Positions 1 through 6,552 of a DNA stretch of 14,400 nt are shown in pieces (position 1 is the stretch's first letter; each line of letters starts with the position of its first letter). The position numbers were made by a program, and so were the translations under genes. Origin of the DNA: Spirochaetota bacterium (GTDB lineage Bacteria; Spirochaetota; UBA4802; UB4802). The stretch is taken from NCBI GenBank assembly GCA_029548025.1, contig JAKPOE010000099.1, positions 1 through 14,400 on the forward strand, in the 5' to 3' direction. A model generated the notes under the pieces. It worked only from the letters and a program-made list of their open reading frames with translations. It was not told the DNA's origin and made no database searches.

Positions 1-183
1 CAAAAAGAAAAGGATGAGCTGGAAAGTAAACTAAAACATAGTAAGCATATTAAAGAAAAACCAAAAAAACCTGCTGCGGATAAACACAATGCCATGACAA
101 ACCATGTGGTTGAAAGCTGGACAAAACTTGATAAAGCAAAATGGAAAAAGGAAAAGAAAAAACATAAACCCTATTCAGAATAA
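1..183 (+). CDS. C-terminal end of a Lys-rich protein of unknown function (partial)
   Basis: Frame 1 is open from the window edge for 60 codons to a TAA at 181-183. The visible part is very hydrophilic and Lys/Glu/His-rich (KEKPKKPAADKH, then WKKEKKKHKPYSE at the end), with two Trp residues in the last third. It looks like the charged tail of a longer protein, possibly coiled-coil, since it begins with KEKDELESKLKH. No domain is recognisable, so no function is assigned. It converges on the minus-strand hotdog gene and overlaps its 3' end by 13 bp. The reality of the frame rests on its codon composition and the clean convergent junction. Confidence 0.6.
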   Translation, partial: QKEKDELESKLKHSKHIKEKPKKPAADKHNAMTNHVVESWTKLDKAKWKKEKKKHKPYSE

Positions 184-1064
184 TGCTTGAGATAGTTTAG
201 CATTATCTCTTTAAATCCTGCCAGTGTAAGCCATCGCCCATGTGCAAGCGCGATTATTTCCATATCATCATCCTTTTGTGCAAAAACACCACCATATGCA
301 GAAGCAATCTTTTTGCCATATTCACCCTTCACTGTATCACAAAAACCAATGACATATACATCATCGCTGTTATAAACTTTATCAAAAAAGGTAATCTTAA
401 GTTCAACAGTAACTCCGCCCTGCCACACCGATAGGAATGTTGACCAGCCCATTGTTTCATCAAGCAATGAGCATAACACCCCTTGATGAATAGAACTATC
501 ATCCATTGGTACAAAATTATTAGGGGCATGTAACCGTGCAATAAGATAACTTCTATCAAGTTGATAGTCAGTAATATAAAACATCCTTGAATTATTATTT
601 CCTGGTTTATTATTAATAAGATTTACTGACATGTTGGGGATAATAAATGGTGTTGCGGCATCCATGTTTTGTTTTAATACATCAATGACATCATTGTTAT
701 AAGGATGCACACGAGTTTCACTATACCGGCAATGGCAATAGGGATTTTGCAACGATCTGCCAAAAATACCAAAAAAATTTTTTTCATCGCCCTTTTGAAC
801 AATGCAACGCACAGCATCCCCGCATGATAAACGTTCACCACCAAATCTGAAATGATATTCGTGGGGATAGAGTGCAGCTGATTCTTTTGCAATATCAATG
901 AGTTCAACAAAGGCTGCCATTGACAATCCGCCATGAGGAATCCCCGGCCAGCCTTCATGTTTTTTCTCTATCTTGATATCAGCAATGATGGCCATATCCT
1001 CAAAACGGTACGACTTAAAAATAAAGCCATTGATACCACAATAATAACAATTATTATGTCTCAT
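171..1064 (-). CDS. Tandem hotdog-fold (PaaI/4HBT-type) thioesterase-like protein
   Basis: 297 residues that look like two hotdog domains in one chain. Domain 1 carries GWPGIPHGG (residues 38-46), the loop plus start of the central helix seen in PaaI-type acyl-CoA thioesterases. Domain 2 repeats the idea with IHQGVLCSLLDETMGWS (192-208), where the Asp/Glu pair sits at the usual active-site helix. The N-terminus has a CxxCG pair (C6, C9), reminiscent of the CFxCG opening of many PaaI-family proteins. The family hydrolyses acyl-CoA or acyl-ACP thioesters in the cytoplasm; the substrate cannot be read from sequence. The first domain has no obvious acidic catalytic residue immediately after HGG (LSMAAFVELID), so one site may be inactive. 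The start at 1064 places the Cys motif near the N-terminus; its ribosome binding site is poor. It stands alone, convergent with the gene at the left edge. Confidence 0.7.
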   Translation of the reverse strand: MRHNNCYYCGINGFIFKSYRFEDMAIIADIKIEKKHEGWPGIPHGGLSMAAFVELIDIAKESAALYPHEYHFRFGGERLSCGDAVRCIVQKGDEKNFFGIFGRSLQNPYCHCRYSETRVHPYNNDVIDVLKQNMDAATPFIIPNMSVNLINNKPGNNNSRMFYITDYQLDRSYLIARLHAPNNFVPMDDSSIHQGVLCSLLDETMGWSTFLSVWQGGVTVELKITFFDKVYNSDDVYVIGFCDTVKGEYGKKIASAYGGVFAQKDDDMEIIALAHGRWLTLAGFKEIMLNYLKHYSE

Positions 1065-1245
1065 ATTTTTTCTTGTAATAGAACAATCAATCCCTATATA
1101 ATAGTTTATCCCCTATATTCTACAGTTATGCAATTATCTCAATGAATGAAAAAAAATAACAATAAAGCATAAATAATGCTATACAATACAGGTTGCAAAC
1201 TATATATTAAAAATCAAAACAATTTTTTTTTAAACTATAAAATAT

Positions 1246-1274
1246 TTGACAAAAATATTTTGTTACAATAATCT
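1246..1274 (+). promoter_or_regulatory. Candidate sigma-70 promoter for the exported-protein gene at 1510
   Basis: A perfect TTGACA (1246-1251) is followed by TAATCT (1269-1274) at 17 bp, or by AATAAT (1267-1272) at 15 bp. It lies in AT-rich DNA about 240 bp upstream of the start at 1510, so the transcript would carry an unusually long 5' leader. Seen by eye only. Confidence 0.4.
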
Positions 1275-1315
1275 ATGCTTGTATTGTTGAATTATAATTG
1301 AAATAATGCATTTTT

Positions 1316-1480
1316 AAATCCCGGACAGTACACTATTACGGGTTTGCATGTAACAAAAATTGATTACGTATGGGCACCATAATAAATCAGGCTTTTCATA
1401 TTTAAAAAATAATTAAACCTGATTTTTTCAATGATTGTGCCCGCAGGGGAACATCCCGAGTATAATTATTAGAGGTTCCC
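1316..1480 (+). promoter_or_regulatory. Hairpin-rich 5' leader (possible cis-regulatory RNA)
   Basis: Three potential stems occur in order. First, CCCG (1320-1323) pairs with CGGG (1339-1342), supported by AAA/TTT outside. Second, a nested long hairpin has GGGCAC (1372-1377) pairing with GTGCCC (1437-1442); inside it AAATCAGG (1384-1391) pairs with CCTGATTT (1418-1425), with short AT matches between the two stems. Third, GGGAAC (1447-1452) pairs with GTTCCC (1475-1480), or alternatively GGG (1447-1449) pairs locally with CCC (1455-1457). The last stem ends 20 nt before the Shine-Dalgarno sequence at 1500-1504. The mutually exclusive options in stem three could control translation. It matches no riboswitch class that I recognise. 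Confidence 0.35.
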
Positions 1481-1509
1481 TTATAATGAATAGATGAATG
1501 GAGGCATAT

Positions 1510-2394
1510 ATGTGCATATTCAGGAAAAAAAATTTGGTACTTATACTAGTCACCGTTTTAATCTCAACGACAGGTATCGCAATTGATTTTTCATTCCAGC
1601 CAATAGTTATAGAAAACTTATCACGGTATAATGAAGACAGGATTGCATATCAACATGTTCAAAAAGATGTATCCCCTAATTTAGATAATTCATTTTCAGC
1701 CCTTTTAATAATAAAATCAAAAAAGGTTTATCTTATCCAGGACGGCTATGATAATCCTGAGAATGTCAGTACCAAAAAATTACAATTTGAAATGGAAAAC
1801 AAACCTCTTGATGATCCATGGGAAAATAAGATAAATAATAAACCTGATTATGTACGTATAACAGAGCGCAAGATAGAATTATTGAAAAATTTTGGTGAAG
1901 ATTTTGTATCAAAAAATTTTGGCAATTTCTTTTTAAGTGTACGCAATGCATTGATAAAAAAACATGTTGAAGTATTTAAAACACTTATGGTCGACCGCAA
2001 AGAATCAGGGCTTGTAGTCACCCGAACACCTCTTCCAGTACCTGCATATCTTAATGCACCCGAAACGCCAACAAAATATAAAATGACCGTTTCAGGAAAA
2101 ACTATTGATGAAAAACTATATTACGCAGAGGATATCGATGGAGATGGAATAACTGAAACTTTTACGGTCAATAGCCCTGATGGTTTTAACTGGGGCTATA
2201 AATCCGGCCCCAACATTATCCTCATTTTAAATAATAAAGATGAAGAAATTAAAGGTTTAATTGGTCAGCTATGTAACTGGGCATACTATGGGACCCCAGA
2301 AGAAGAAAAAGAAATATTGCATAATTTCCCTACTGATATGGATATTATTAATGAATTCAAGCTCGAAGCAGTACCAACACAACAAACAAAATAA
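1510..2394 (+). CDS. Exported protein of unknown function with a DxDGDG acidic loop
   Basis: I chose the ATG at 1510 because GGAGG (1500-1504) lies 5 nt upstream; the in-frame ATG at 1498 lies over that site. The 294-residue product begins MCIFRKKNLVLILVTVLIS, a signal peptide-like segment of basic residues then a hydrophobic core, ending near STTGIA, so export is likely. The mature part is hydrophilic. It includes DIDGDGITE (about 208-216), an acidic loop of the EF-hand or FG-GAP/VCBS type that could bind calcium and commonly occurs where a protein reports a value derived from a repeat domain. No family is recognised. The gene is monocistronic: it has a long structured leader and ends 20 bp before a palindromic terminator that also overlaps the convergent PHP gene. 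Confidence 0.7.
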   Translation: MCIFRKKNLVLILVTVLISTTGIAIDFSFQPIVIENLSRYNEDRIAYQHVQKDVSPNLDNSFSALLIIKSKKVYLIQDGYDNPENVSTKKLQFEMENKPLDDPWENKINNKPDYVRITERKIELLKNFGEDFVSKNFGNFFLSVRNALIKKHVEVFKTLMVDRKESGLVVTRTPLPVPAYLNAPETPTKYKMTVSGKTIDEKLYYAEDIDGDGITETFTVNSPDGFNWGYKSGPNIILILNNKDEEIKGLIGQLCNWAYYGTPEEEKEILHNFPTDMDIINEFKLEAVPTQQTK

Positions 2395-2414
2395 TAATTG
2401 ATTCATTTATTTAT

Positions 2415-2445
2415 AGTAGAGGTAGGTTTATAACCTGCCTCTACT
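2415..2445. terminator. Bidirectional terminator-like palindrome (copy 1 of a small repeat family)
   Basis: Arms 2415-2428 and 2432-2445 pair over 14 positions, with one T-G wobble and a 3-nt TAT loop. It lies between convergent genes and contains the TAG stop of the minus-strand PHP gene (2443-2441). The T-rich flank in the minus direction (ATAAATAAATGAAT after the stem) is modest. Its core AGAGGYAGG...AACCTGCCTC is shared with the palindrome at 11405-11427, so it is also a dispersed repeat. Confidence 0.65.
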
Positions 2446-3358
2446 GAATTACTGTTTTGCTTCTTTCTCTGTACTTTTTTAACTCGTCCAGCAGCCTATA
2501 ATCATTCCCCTGTATACCACCTAATGTAACCTTTGGCTTAGAGGTTGGGCCATGAAAATCCGAACCTGCTGTAATAATCAGATTATGGTCGGCAGCAAAT
2601 CGAATGAAATAATCAATGTCTTCTTTTGTATGATACGACGATATAGCCTCTATACCAGCTATCCCCATTACTGCAATCTTTTTCAGATGTTCTTCCCCTT
2701 TAACAAATTTTGGGTGAGCAAGCACAGGTACACCGCCTGTAGCTTTAACCACTTCAATTCCTTCGTGCGTGCTAATTGATATAAATGGAACATAAGCAGG
2801 CATATGTTCAGCCAGATATTCTCTGTAAAAATACATTAATTTGTTATCTGATTTTTTCCCATTAAAATACTCTTCAAGGCGTTTATCATTTCTATTATGT
2901 GGATTTTCAAATACTTCAAGCATAATGGCTGTTGCCGTAGGAGGCCGATTATTAGCCTTCCTCCATACATTTTTTTCATTCATTACAAAGCCAATATCCC
3001 GCAATTTTTGAATACGCTTTTTTGCTATTTCATGGCGATAGTTACCTATTTTTTTTACTATCGCGTTGAGCACAGGGGCATTGTTAATAAAATAGCCCAG
3101 TATATGCTGCTGGGAACCATCTTCATAAATTGTAGTTAACTCAATTCCTGGAATAAACTCTATGTTATATTTTTCTGAACAAACAATTCCCTCGGGAATT
3201 GCATCAATTGCATCGTGATCAGTAATACTGATAGCACTTAATCCAATCGTTTTTGCCATCTGAAAAATATGATCTACAGAATAATCACCATCTTCACTAT
3301 ACTGCGAATGGATATGCAAGTCTATATATCGATAGGTCATAACTGGAGCATAGCACAC
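2441..3358 (-). CDS. PHP-domain phosphoesterase (TrpH/YciV, RNase AM-like)
   Basis: 305 residues from the GTG at 3358; the ATG at 3340 (residue 7, MTYRYIDLHIHS) is an equally good start. The full PHP metal-binding set is present: DLHIHS (13-18), TDHD (46-49), GIE (71-73), LAHP (213-216) and GSDFHG (265-270). The central insertion with NRPPTATAI resembles the helical insert of the YciV/TrpH group. Characterised members of that group are 3',5'-nucleotide bisphosphate phosphatases and 5'-3' exonucleases that trim RNA ends; they act in the cytoplasm with three divalent metals. It follows the M23 peptidase gene with a 1-bp gap (the TAA is followed directly by TGTGTG), so translation is probably coupled. 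The functions seem unrelated, so co-transcription may only be convenience. Its stop codon sits inside the terminator palindrome. Confidence 0.85.
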   Translation of the reverse strand: MCYAPVMTYRYIDLHIHSQYSEDGDYSVDHIFQMAKTIGLSAISITDHDAIDAIPEGIVCSEKYNIEFIPGIELTTIYEDGSQQHILGYFINNAPVLNAIVKKIGNYRHEIAKKRIQKLRDIGFVMNEKNVWRKANNRPPTATAIMLEVFENPHNRNDKRLEEYFNGKKSDNKLMYFYREYLAEHMPAYVPFISISTHEGIEVVKATGGVPVLAHPKFVKGEEHLKKIAVMGIAGIEAISSYHTKEDIDYFIRFAADHNLIITAGSDFHGPTSKPKVTLGGIQGNDYRLLDELKKYRERSKTVIQ

Positions 3359-3359
3359 A

Positions 3360-4082
3360 TTATTTGGGGTTTTTCATTATTATTAAACTCTTTTCAGGTA
3401 ACAAGTCCAGTGGATTAAGAGGAATATCGGCGCATCTAATCTCAAAATGGAGGTGATTACCTGTTGAACGTCCTGTACTGCCTACAAAAGCTATCGCCTG
3501 ACCTTTCTGAACATAATCGCCTACCTTTACAAGCAATACTGAATTATGGGCATAGCGGGTAACATAATTATCCCTATGTTCCAGAACAATGGAATTGCCA
3601 TAATTGCCAAAATATCCTGCATAAATTACTTTACCTTCCATTGTAGCCCTGACCATCGTGCCCTTTGGCGCAGGTATATCAACCCCCGGATGAAACCGCC
3701 CCCATCTTCTTCCTAATCCAGAACTAATTTTTTCAGGATCACCAATTGGCCATATAAACGCATCATAGGGAACATTTAACGGTTGTAACGAAATCCCCTT
3801 TTCCATTAACTGCTGGATATAGATATCAGAATAGGGAAAAAACACAAAAGATCTTTTAAATTGTTTTTCTTTAATATTGTTAATACAATACACATCTTCA
3901 ACAGTTATACCAAACTGGTTAGCCAAAGCCTTTATCTGCTTAACCATGTTCACTTCAATCCATTTACCTGATTTTCCATTATAACGCTGTATATTTTCAT
4001 TATCTATGAAGTAAAGCTCACCCGCAAATGAAAAAGAAACAATAACAAGAAGAAATACTATAACACACTTTTGTATATTCAT
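3360..4082 (-). CDS. Exported LysM-like / M23 family metallopeptidase (LytM-type)
   Basis: 240 residues. A signal peptide spans about 1-20 (MNIQKCVIVFLLVIVSFSFA). It is followed by a degenerate LysM-like stretch (about 48-70, KQIKALANQFGITVEDVYCIN), then a peptidase M23 domain from about 110 to 228. The zinc ligands and catalytic residues of active LytM/lysostaphin-type enzymes are present: H131 and D135 in HPGVD, H179 in YAH, and H210 and H212 in HLH. It is therefore expected to be an active zinc endopeptidase cutting peptide cross-links of peptidoglycan in the periplasm, not a catalytically dead EnvC/NlpD-type activator. The gene is first in a two-gene unit with the PHP gene. Its ribosome binding site AGGA lies in the loop of a small inverted repeat (4087-4091 with 4096-4100). 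Confidence 0.88.
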   Translation of the reverse strand: MNIQKCVIVFLLVIVSFSFAGELYFIDNENIQRYNGKSGKWIEVNMVKQIKALANQFGITVEDVYCINNIKEKQFKRSFVFFPYSDIYIQQLMEKGISLQPLNVPYDAFIWPIGDPEKISSGLGRRWGRFHPGVDIPAPKGTMVRATMEGKVIYAGYFGNYGNSIVLEHRDNYVTRYAHNSVLLVKVGDYVQKGQAIAFVGSTGRSTGNHLHFEIRCADIPLNPLDLLPEKSLIIMKNPK

Positions 4083-4201
4083 AACAGTACAATCCTGTAC
4101 AAAAAAATTTAAAACAACATATACTCCCTATCTTATTAATAAAACGAAGTATTCTATTTATCGTATTAATATAGTTATTTATAAGTACACAGTAAGCTTA
4201 T

Positions 4202-4232
4202 TGTATAATTTTTAATCACTACTTTTTGTCAA
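4202..4232 (-). promoter_or_regulatory. Candidate promoter of the M23-PHP unit
   Basis: On the minus strand a perfect TTGACA (4232-4227) precedes TATACA (4207-4202) at 19 bp. A second TTGACA lies upstream at 4261-4256, without a good -10. The predicted leader to the ATG at 4082 is about 115 nt and very AT-rich. Confidence 0.4.
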
Positions 4233-4333
4233 CAAAAATTTCATCCTTTACCATATGTCAACTGCTTTGTGAGCGTATTCTTAGTCCTCTATCTTTACCT
4301 GCTTGATTTTTCCCACAGTTTATGAGTAGTTAC

Positions 4334-5158
4334 CTACCATGCAATAGTCAGTACTTTTTCATTACGATAGTTACTTTTGATATGGTGTCTTCGCAAACAA
4401 AAGTTATCATGTATTACAATATTTGGTCCGTAATCAGTTGAAAATACACGTTTATACCCAGCATCACGGCATAGTTCTGTAAGCTCAATTGTATAACGAC
4501 CGTATGGGAAAGCAAAGTAATATATTGGTTTTTGCAAATAAAGTTCTAATATTTTTTTAGATAAATATATTTCCCGGTACAGTTCATATTTACTCTGCAT
4601 TGTTCTTTTGTTATAAAGTTTTACAAGATCAGGATGACTTTGCGAATGGCATTGTATATCTATATTATGGTCATGTAATTCTTTCACCATCTCCCATGTT
4701 AAATTATTTTTGCTTTTATAATAAATATTGTCAGTATACACAAAAAGCGTAAAGGGGTAGTTCAGACTATCAGCCAATGGCATCAATTTAGTATACATCG
4801 ACCTATATCCATCATCAAATGTTATAGATACAACCTTCTGATTAAATGGATTATGTCCATTAATATGCGATTCCAATGTTTGTAGTGAAATTACTTTGAT
4901 CAAATGTTTTTTTAACAGATCAAACTGATTTTTTAGTTTTTTTAGCTCAATAGAATATGTACCTTTGCCATCAATGTTATGATACAATATAATAGGTACT
5001 TTGTGTAATCTGGTAATATTGATATTTTCTTCATGTTTTATATCTACTGGGTTATTTATTACGTATGCATCAGTTTTATAGTAAAATAACAGGTAAGCCA
5101 GTACTATCATAACACTGGAAATGCTCACTGCTATTACAATATTATCTAGTTTCATCAT
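4334..5158 (-). CDS. Membrane-anchored polysaccharide deacetylase (NodB/CE4 family)
   Basis: 274 residues. One N-terminal transmembrane anchor (about 8-27) is followed by a NodB homology domain. The CE4 motifs are intact: TFDDG (113-117), with D115 as putative catalytic base and D116 as metal ligand; HSQSH (171-175), supplying the two metal-binding His; and FAFPYG (215-220) for the substrate groove. The preceding VPIILYHNI (54-62) is the usual strand-one signature of the PgaB-like branch. It probably removes N- or O-acetyl groups from a cell-surface or lipid-linked glycan on the outer face of the inner membrane; the substrate is unknown. The gene overlaps the end of the dehydrogenase gene by 17 bp. 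There are two adjacent start codons (5158 and 5155), with GGGGA just upstream; the second has better spacing. Confidence 0.87.
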   Translation of the reverse strand: MMKLDNIVIAVSISSVMIVLAYLLFYYKTDAYVINNPVDIKHEENINITRLHKVPIILYHNIDGKGTYSIELKKLKNQFDLLKKHLIKVISLQTLESHINGHNPFNQKVVSITFDDGYRSMYTKLMPLADSLNYPFTLFVYTDNIYYKSKNNLTWEMVKELHDHNIDIQCHSQSHPDLVKLYNKRTMQSKYELYREIYLSKKILELYLQKPIYYFAFPYGRYTIELTELCRDAGYKRVFSTDYGPNIVIHDNFCLRRHHIKSNYRNEKVLTIAW

Positions 5159-5969
5159 TCCCCAAAAATTTTATTATACCATCAGTTATAATTCTGGTTG
5201 TATATCCGTTAAACATTCTATGGGTAAGCCATGTTATTTTGCTCATCGTGCCCGGAACTATCATATACTTATTTTTTTGTATTGCACTTACTATTTTTTT
5301 AGCGATAGTTTCTGCTGAAAGCATCCCTGTCATTTTTTTAATGCGTTTGGTTTTTTTAGGGATTGTTTTAAGCTCTTCAGCAATAAACGGTGTATTAACT
5401 TCGGGTGGGCATAGTACTGAAAGACATATTCCTTTTTCTTTAAACTCACCTCGCAAACAATCAGCCAGTCCAAATACTGCAAATTTTGATGTCCCATACG
5501 CTGAGTAACCATAAATGCCTATTAATCCAGCAAGCGATGAAAGCAAAACAATATTCGTTTTTCTCCCTGCCATGTAAGGATAAAAAGCTTTTAGCGTATA
5601 CCAGATACCAAAAACATTAATTTCCATTATTCTTTTAAAATCACCATCACTAATCTTCTCAAAGTAATTTGAAAATCCCAACCCTGCCGCACAAACCAGA
5701 ATATCAGGTTTTCCAAACTTTTTTATCATAGCAGGTACTGCTTTATATACTCTTCCAGCATCACTGACATCAACAGAAAATGCTTCAATCCTCTGGTGCT
5801 GGTTGCCAGAGCATGTTTTTATTTCATATTTTGCTTTTTGTAACTTAGTTTTATCCCGAGCAATTATCGCAACATGTGCACCTTTCTGTATTGCCAATTT
5901 TGCAAAAGCAAGCCCTATACCGCTTGAACCACCGGTAATATAAACATTTGCACCGTTTATAATCCCCAT
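5142..5969 (-). CDS. Short-chain dehydrogenase/reductase, 3-ketodihydrosphingosine reductase-like
   Basis: 275 residues, classical SDR length. The NAD(P)-binding TGGSSGIG is at 12-19; an R at 38 with little acidic character after it (IIARDK) fits NADPH preference. The variant CAAG (93-96) replaces NNAG; N118, S145, Y158 and K162 form the catalytic tetrad. The segment CPPEVNTPFIAEELKTIP (187-204), with its PPxxxTP and Glu-Glu-x-x-x-Thr-x-Pro spacing, closely recalls the eukaryotic KDSR/Tsc10 branch. A role reducing a 3-keto lipid or long-chain base is therefore plausible; other lipid 3-oxo-reductases are possible. A C-terminal amphipathic or hydrophobic helix (about 240-270) may contact the membrane. 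Translationally coupled to the deacetylase gene downstream. Confidence 0.8.
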   Translation of the reverse strand: MGIINGANVYITGGSSGIGLAFAKLAIQKGAHVAIIARDKTKLQKAKYEIKTCSGNQHQRIEAFSVDVSDAGRVYKAVPAMIKKFGKPDILVCAAGLGFSNYFEKISDGDFKRIMEINVFGIWYTLKAFYPYMAGRKTNIVLLSSLAGLIGIYGYSAYGTSKFAVFGLADCLRGEFKEKGICLSVLCPPEVNTPFIAEELKTIPKKTKRIKKMTGMLSAETIAKKIVSAIQKNKYMIVPGTMSKITWLTHRMFNGYTTRIITDGIIKFLGNDETR

Positions 5970-6091
5970 AAATTTTCACCTGAAAACCAAATAGTAATGT
6001 ATTATTCTCTTGTATCATTTCCAAGCGTGGTTGGTAGGCTCCATAAACAATGGCCATGTGCAGTACTTAATGGGTTCTTATCAATACTTTT

Positions 6092-6121
6092 TATATACAT
6101 CGTCACCTGCGGGGTTGTCAA
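6092..6121 (-). promoter_or_regulatory. Candidate promoter of the SDR-deacetylase operon
   Basis: Minus-strand TTGACA (6121-6116) and TATATA (6097-6092) are separated by 18 bp, a near-consensus sigma-70 arrangement. Transcription would start near 6085, leaving a leader of about 115 nt before the ATG at 5969. The promoter lies just outside the G+C-rich island. Confidence 0.45.
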
Positions 6122-6158
6122 TCATTTTTAGTTGATGGAAATGATAGTTCCTAACTAA

Positions 6159-6480
6159 GGGGACATTTATGCGCTCAATGTCTCCTTACCAACCCCCAAA
6201 GCGCACCTCATACAGCGGTGTTCCTTTACTTCCTCCCATCTGTCCGATCCACGGCGGGTGCACAACTGGCTTCCTCGCCTGCCTTGTCAACGATGTAGTA
6301 TAATAGTTGATCGCGCAGGTTGCCCTATAATGCACCCGCATCCTATGACGACGCACATGCCTGTGCGGCTGTAGTTCCCTTCACATAGCCTTCTACAGAT
6401 GAAAGGCTAACTCAGCTGCAGGTGAGCACAACAGCGTGAAGGTACCATGCCCATCGTAACTACTTATCGATATCCGCACC
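6159..6480 (-). ncRNA. Unassigned structured RNA or relic of a mobile RNA element
   Basis: Nested complementary segments (plus-strand coordinates) are: 6254-6262 with 6331-6339 (GCGGGTGCA/TGCACCCGC, 9 bp perfect), enclosing 6262-6270 with 6281-6287 and TCAAC 6287-6291 with 6306-6310; CGCACA 6352-6357 with 6362-6367 (4-nt loop); AGCCTT 6387-6392 with 6403-6408, enclosed by CTTCAC 6379-6384 with 6436-6441; CACC 6204-6207 with 6217-6220; and either TGCGCT 6170-6175 with 6200-6205 or 6159-6167 with 6177-6185. Minus-strand polarity is favoured because that strand ends in TAAGGAG (6188-6182), a strong Shine-Dalgarno sequence, yet frames after it stop within a few codons. This resembles an ORF-associated RNA such as an IscB omega-RNA (HEARO) that has lost its ORF. 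I cannot confirm the class. Landmarks of RNase P RNA and tmRNA were not found. Confidence 0.35.
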
Positions 6481-6552
6481 AATAGCAAAAGTTCTTGAAC
6501 ACTCCCAATAAAGATATGATGTTCTTTCACAAAAACAGTATATGATCAAGAC

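Larger units (their letters stand above)
1065..1497. other. 433-bp intergenic region between divergent genes, with a structured plus-strand leader
   Basis: No protein-coding frame is credible here. The left half (about 1065-1245) is very AT-rich and must hold the minus-strand promoter of the hotdog gene; only a weak TTGCAT/GATAAA pair (1133-1105, 17-bp spacer) is visible. From about 1246 a plus-strand promoter candidate is followed by roughly 230 nt of leader. The leader contains three successive hairpin-forming segments (about 1316-1345, 1372-1442 and 1446-1480) and is described as a separate entry. Confidence 0.6.
5970..6552. other. 583-bp gene-free region with a G+C-rich island
   Basis: The region holds the SDR promoter and leader (5970-6121), the G+C-rich structured segment (about 6159-6480) and a short AT-rich stretch (6481-6552) after the lipoprotein gene. 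Lines of 60 bases inside the island are 50-58% G+C, against about 30-42% on either side. Every frame on both strands is interrupted except a 51-codon minus-strand frame (6341-6186), which I do not call as a gene. Confidence 0.7.

Noticed and set aside
1384..1428. Hairpin followed by T-run as a Rho-independent terminator
   Set aside because: The loop is 26 nt, it is nested in a larger pairing, and no plus-strand gene ends upstream of it, so a leader structure is the better reading.
6013..6147. Perfect 10-bp inverted repeat (6013-6022 and 6138-6147) as ends of a mobile element
   Set aside because: A pair of this length and spacing is expected a few times by chance in a window this size. It encloses the SDR promoter, not the G+C island, and no target duplication is visible.
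6186..6341. 51-codon minus-strand open frame inside the G+C-rich island (starts MRVHYRATCAINYY, ends EVRFGGW)
   Set aside because: No ribosome binding site was seen and no domain recognised. It overlaps the stems of the putative RNA, so the open frame is more simply a by-product of G+C richness. A protein search would settle it.
6159..6480. tmRNA, RNase P RNA or SRP RNA as identity of the island
   Set aside because: I looked for the tmRNA tRNA-like ends with CCA, and for the RNase P GAGGAAAGTCC and ACAGAA landmarks, on both strands and did not find them.
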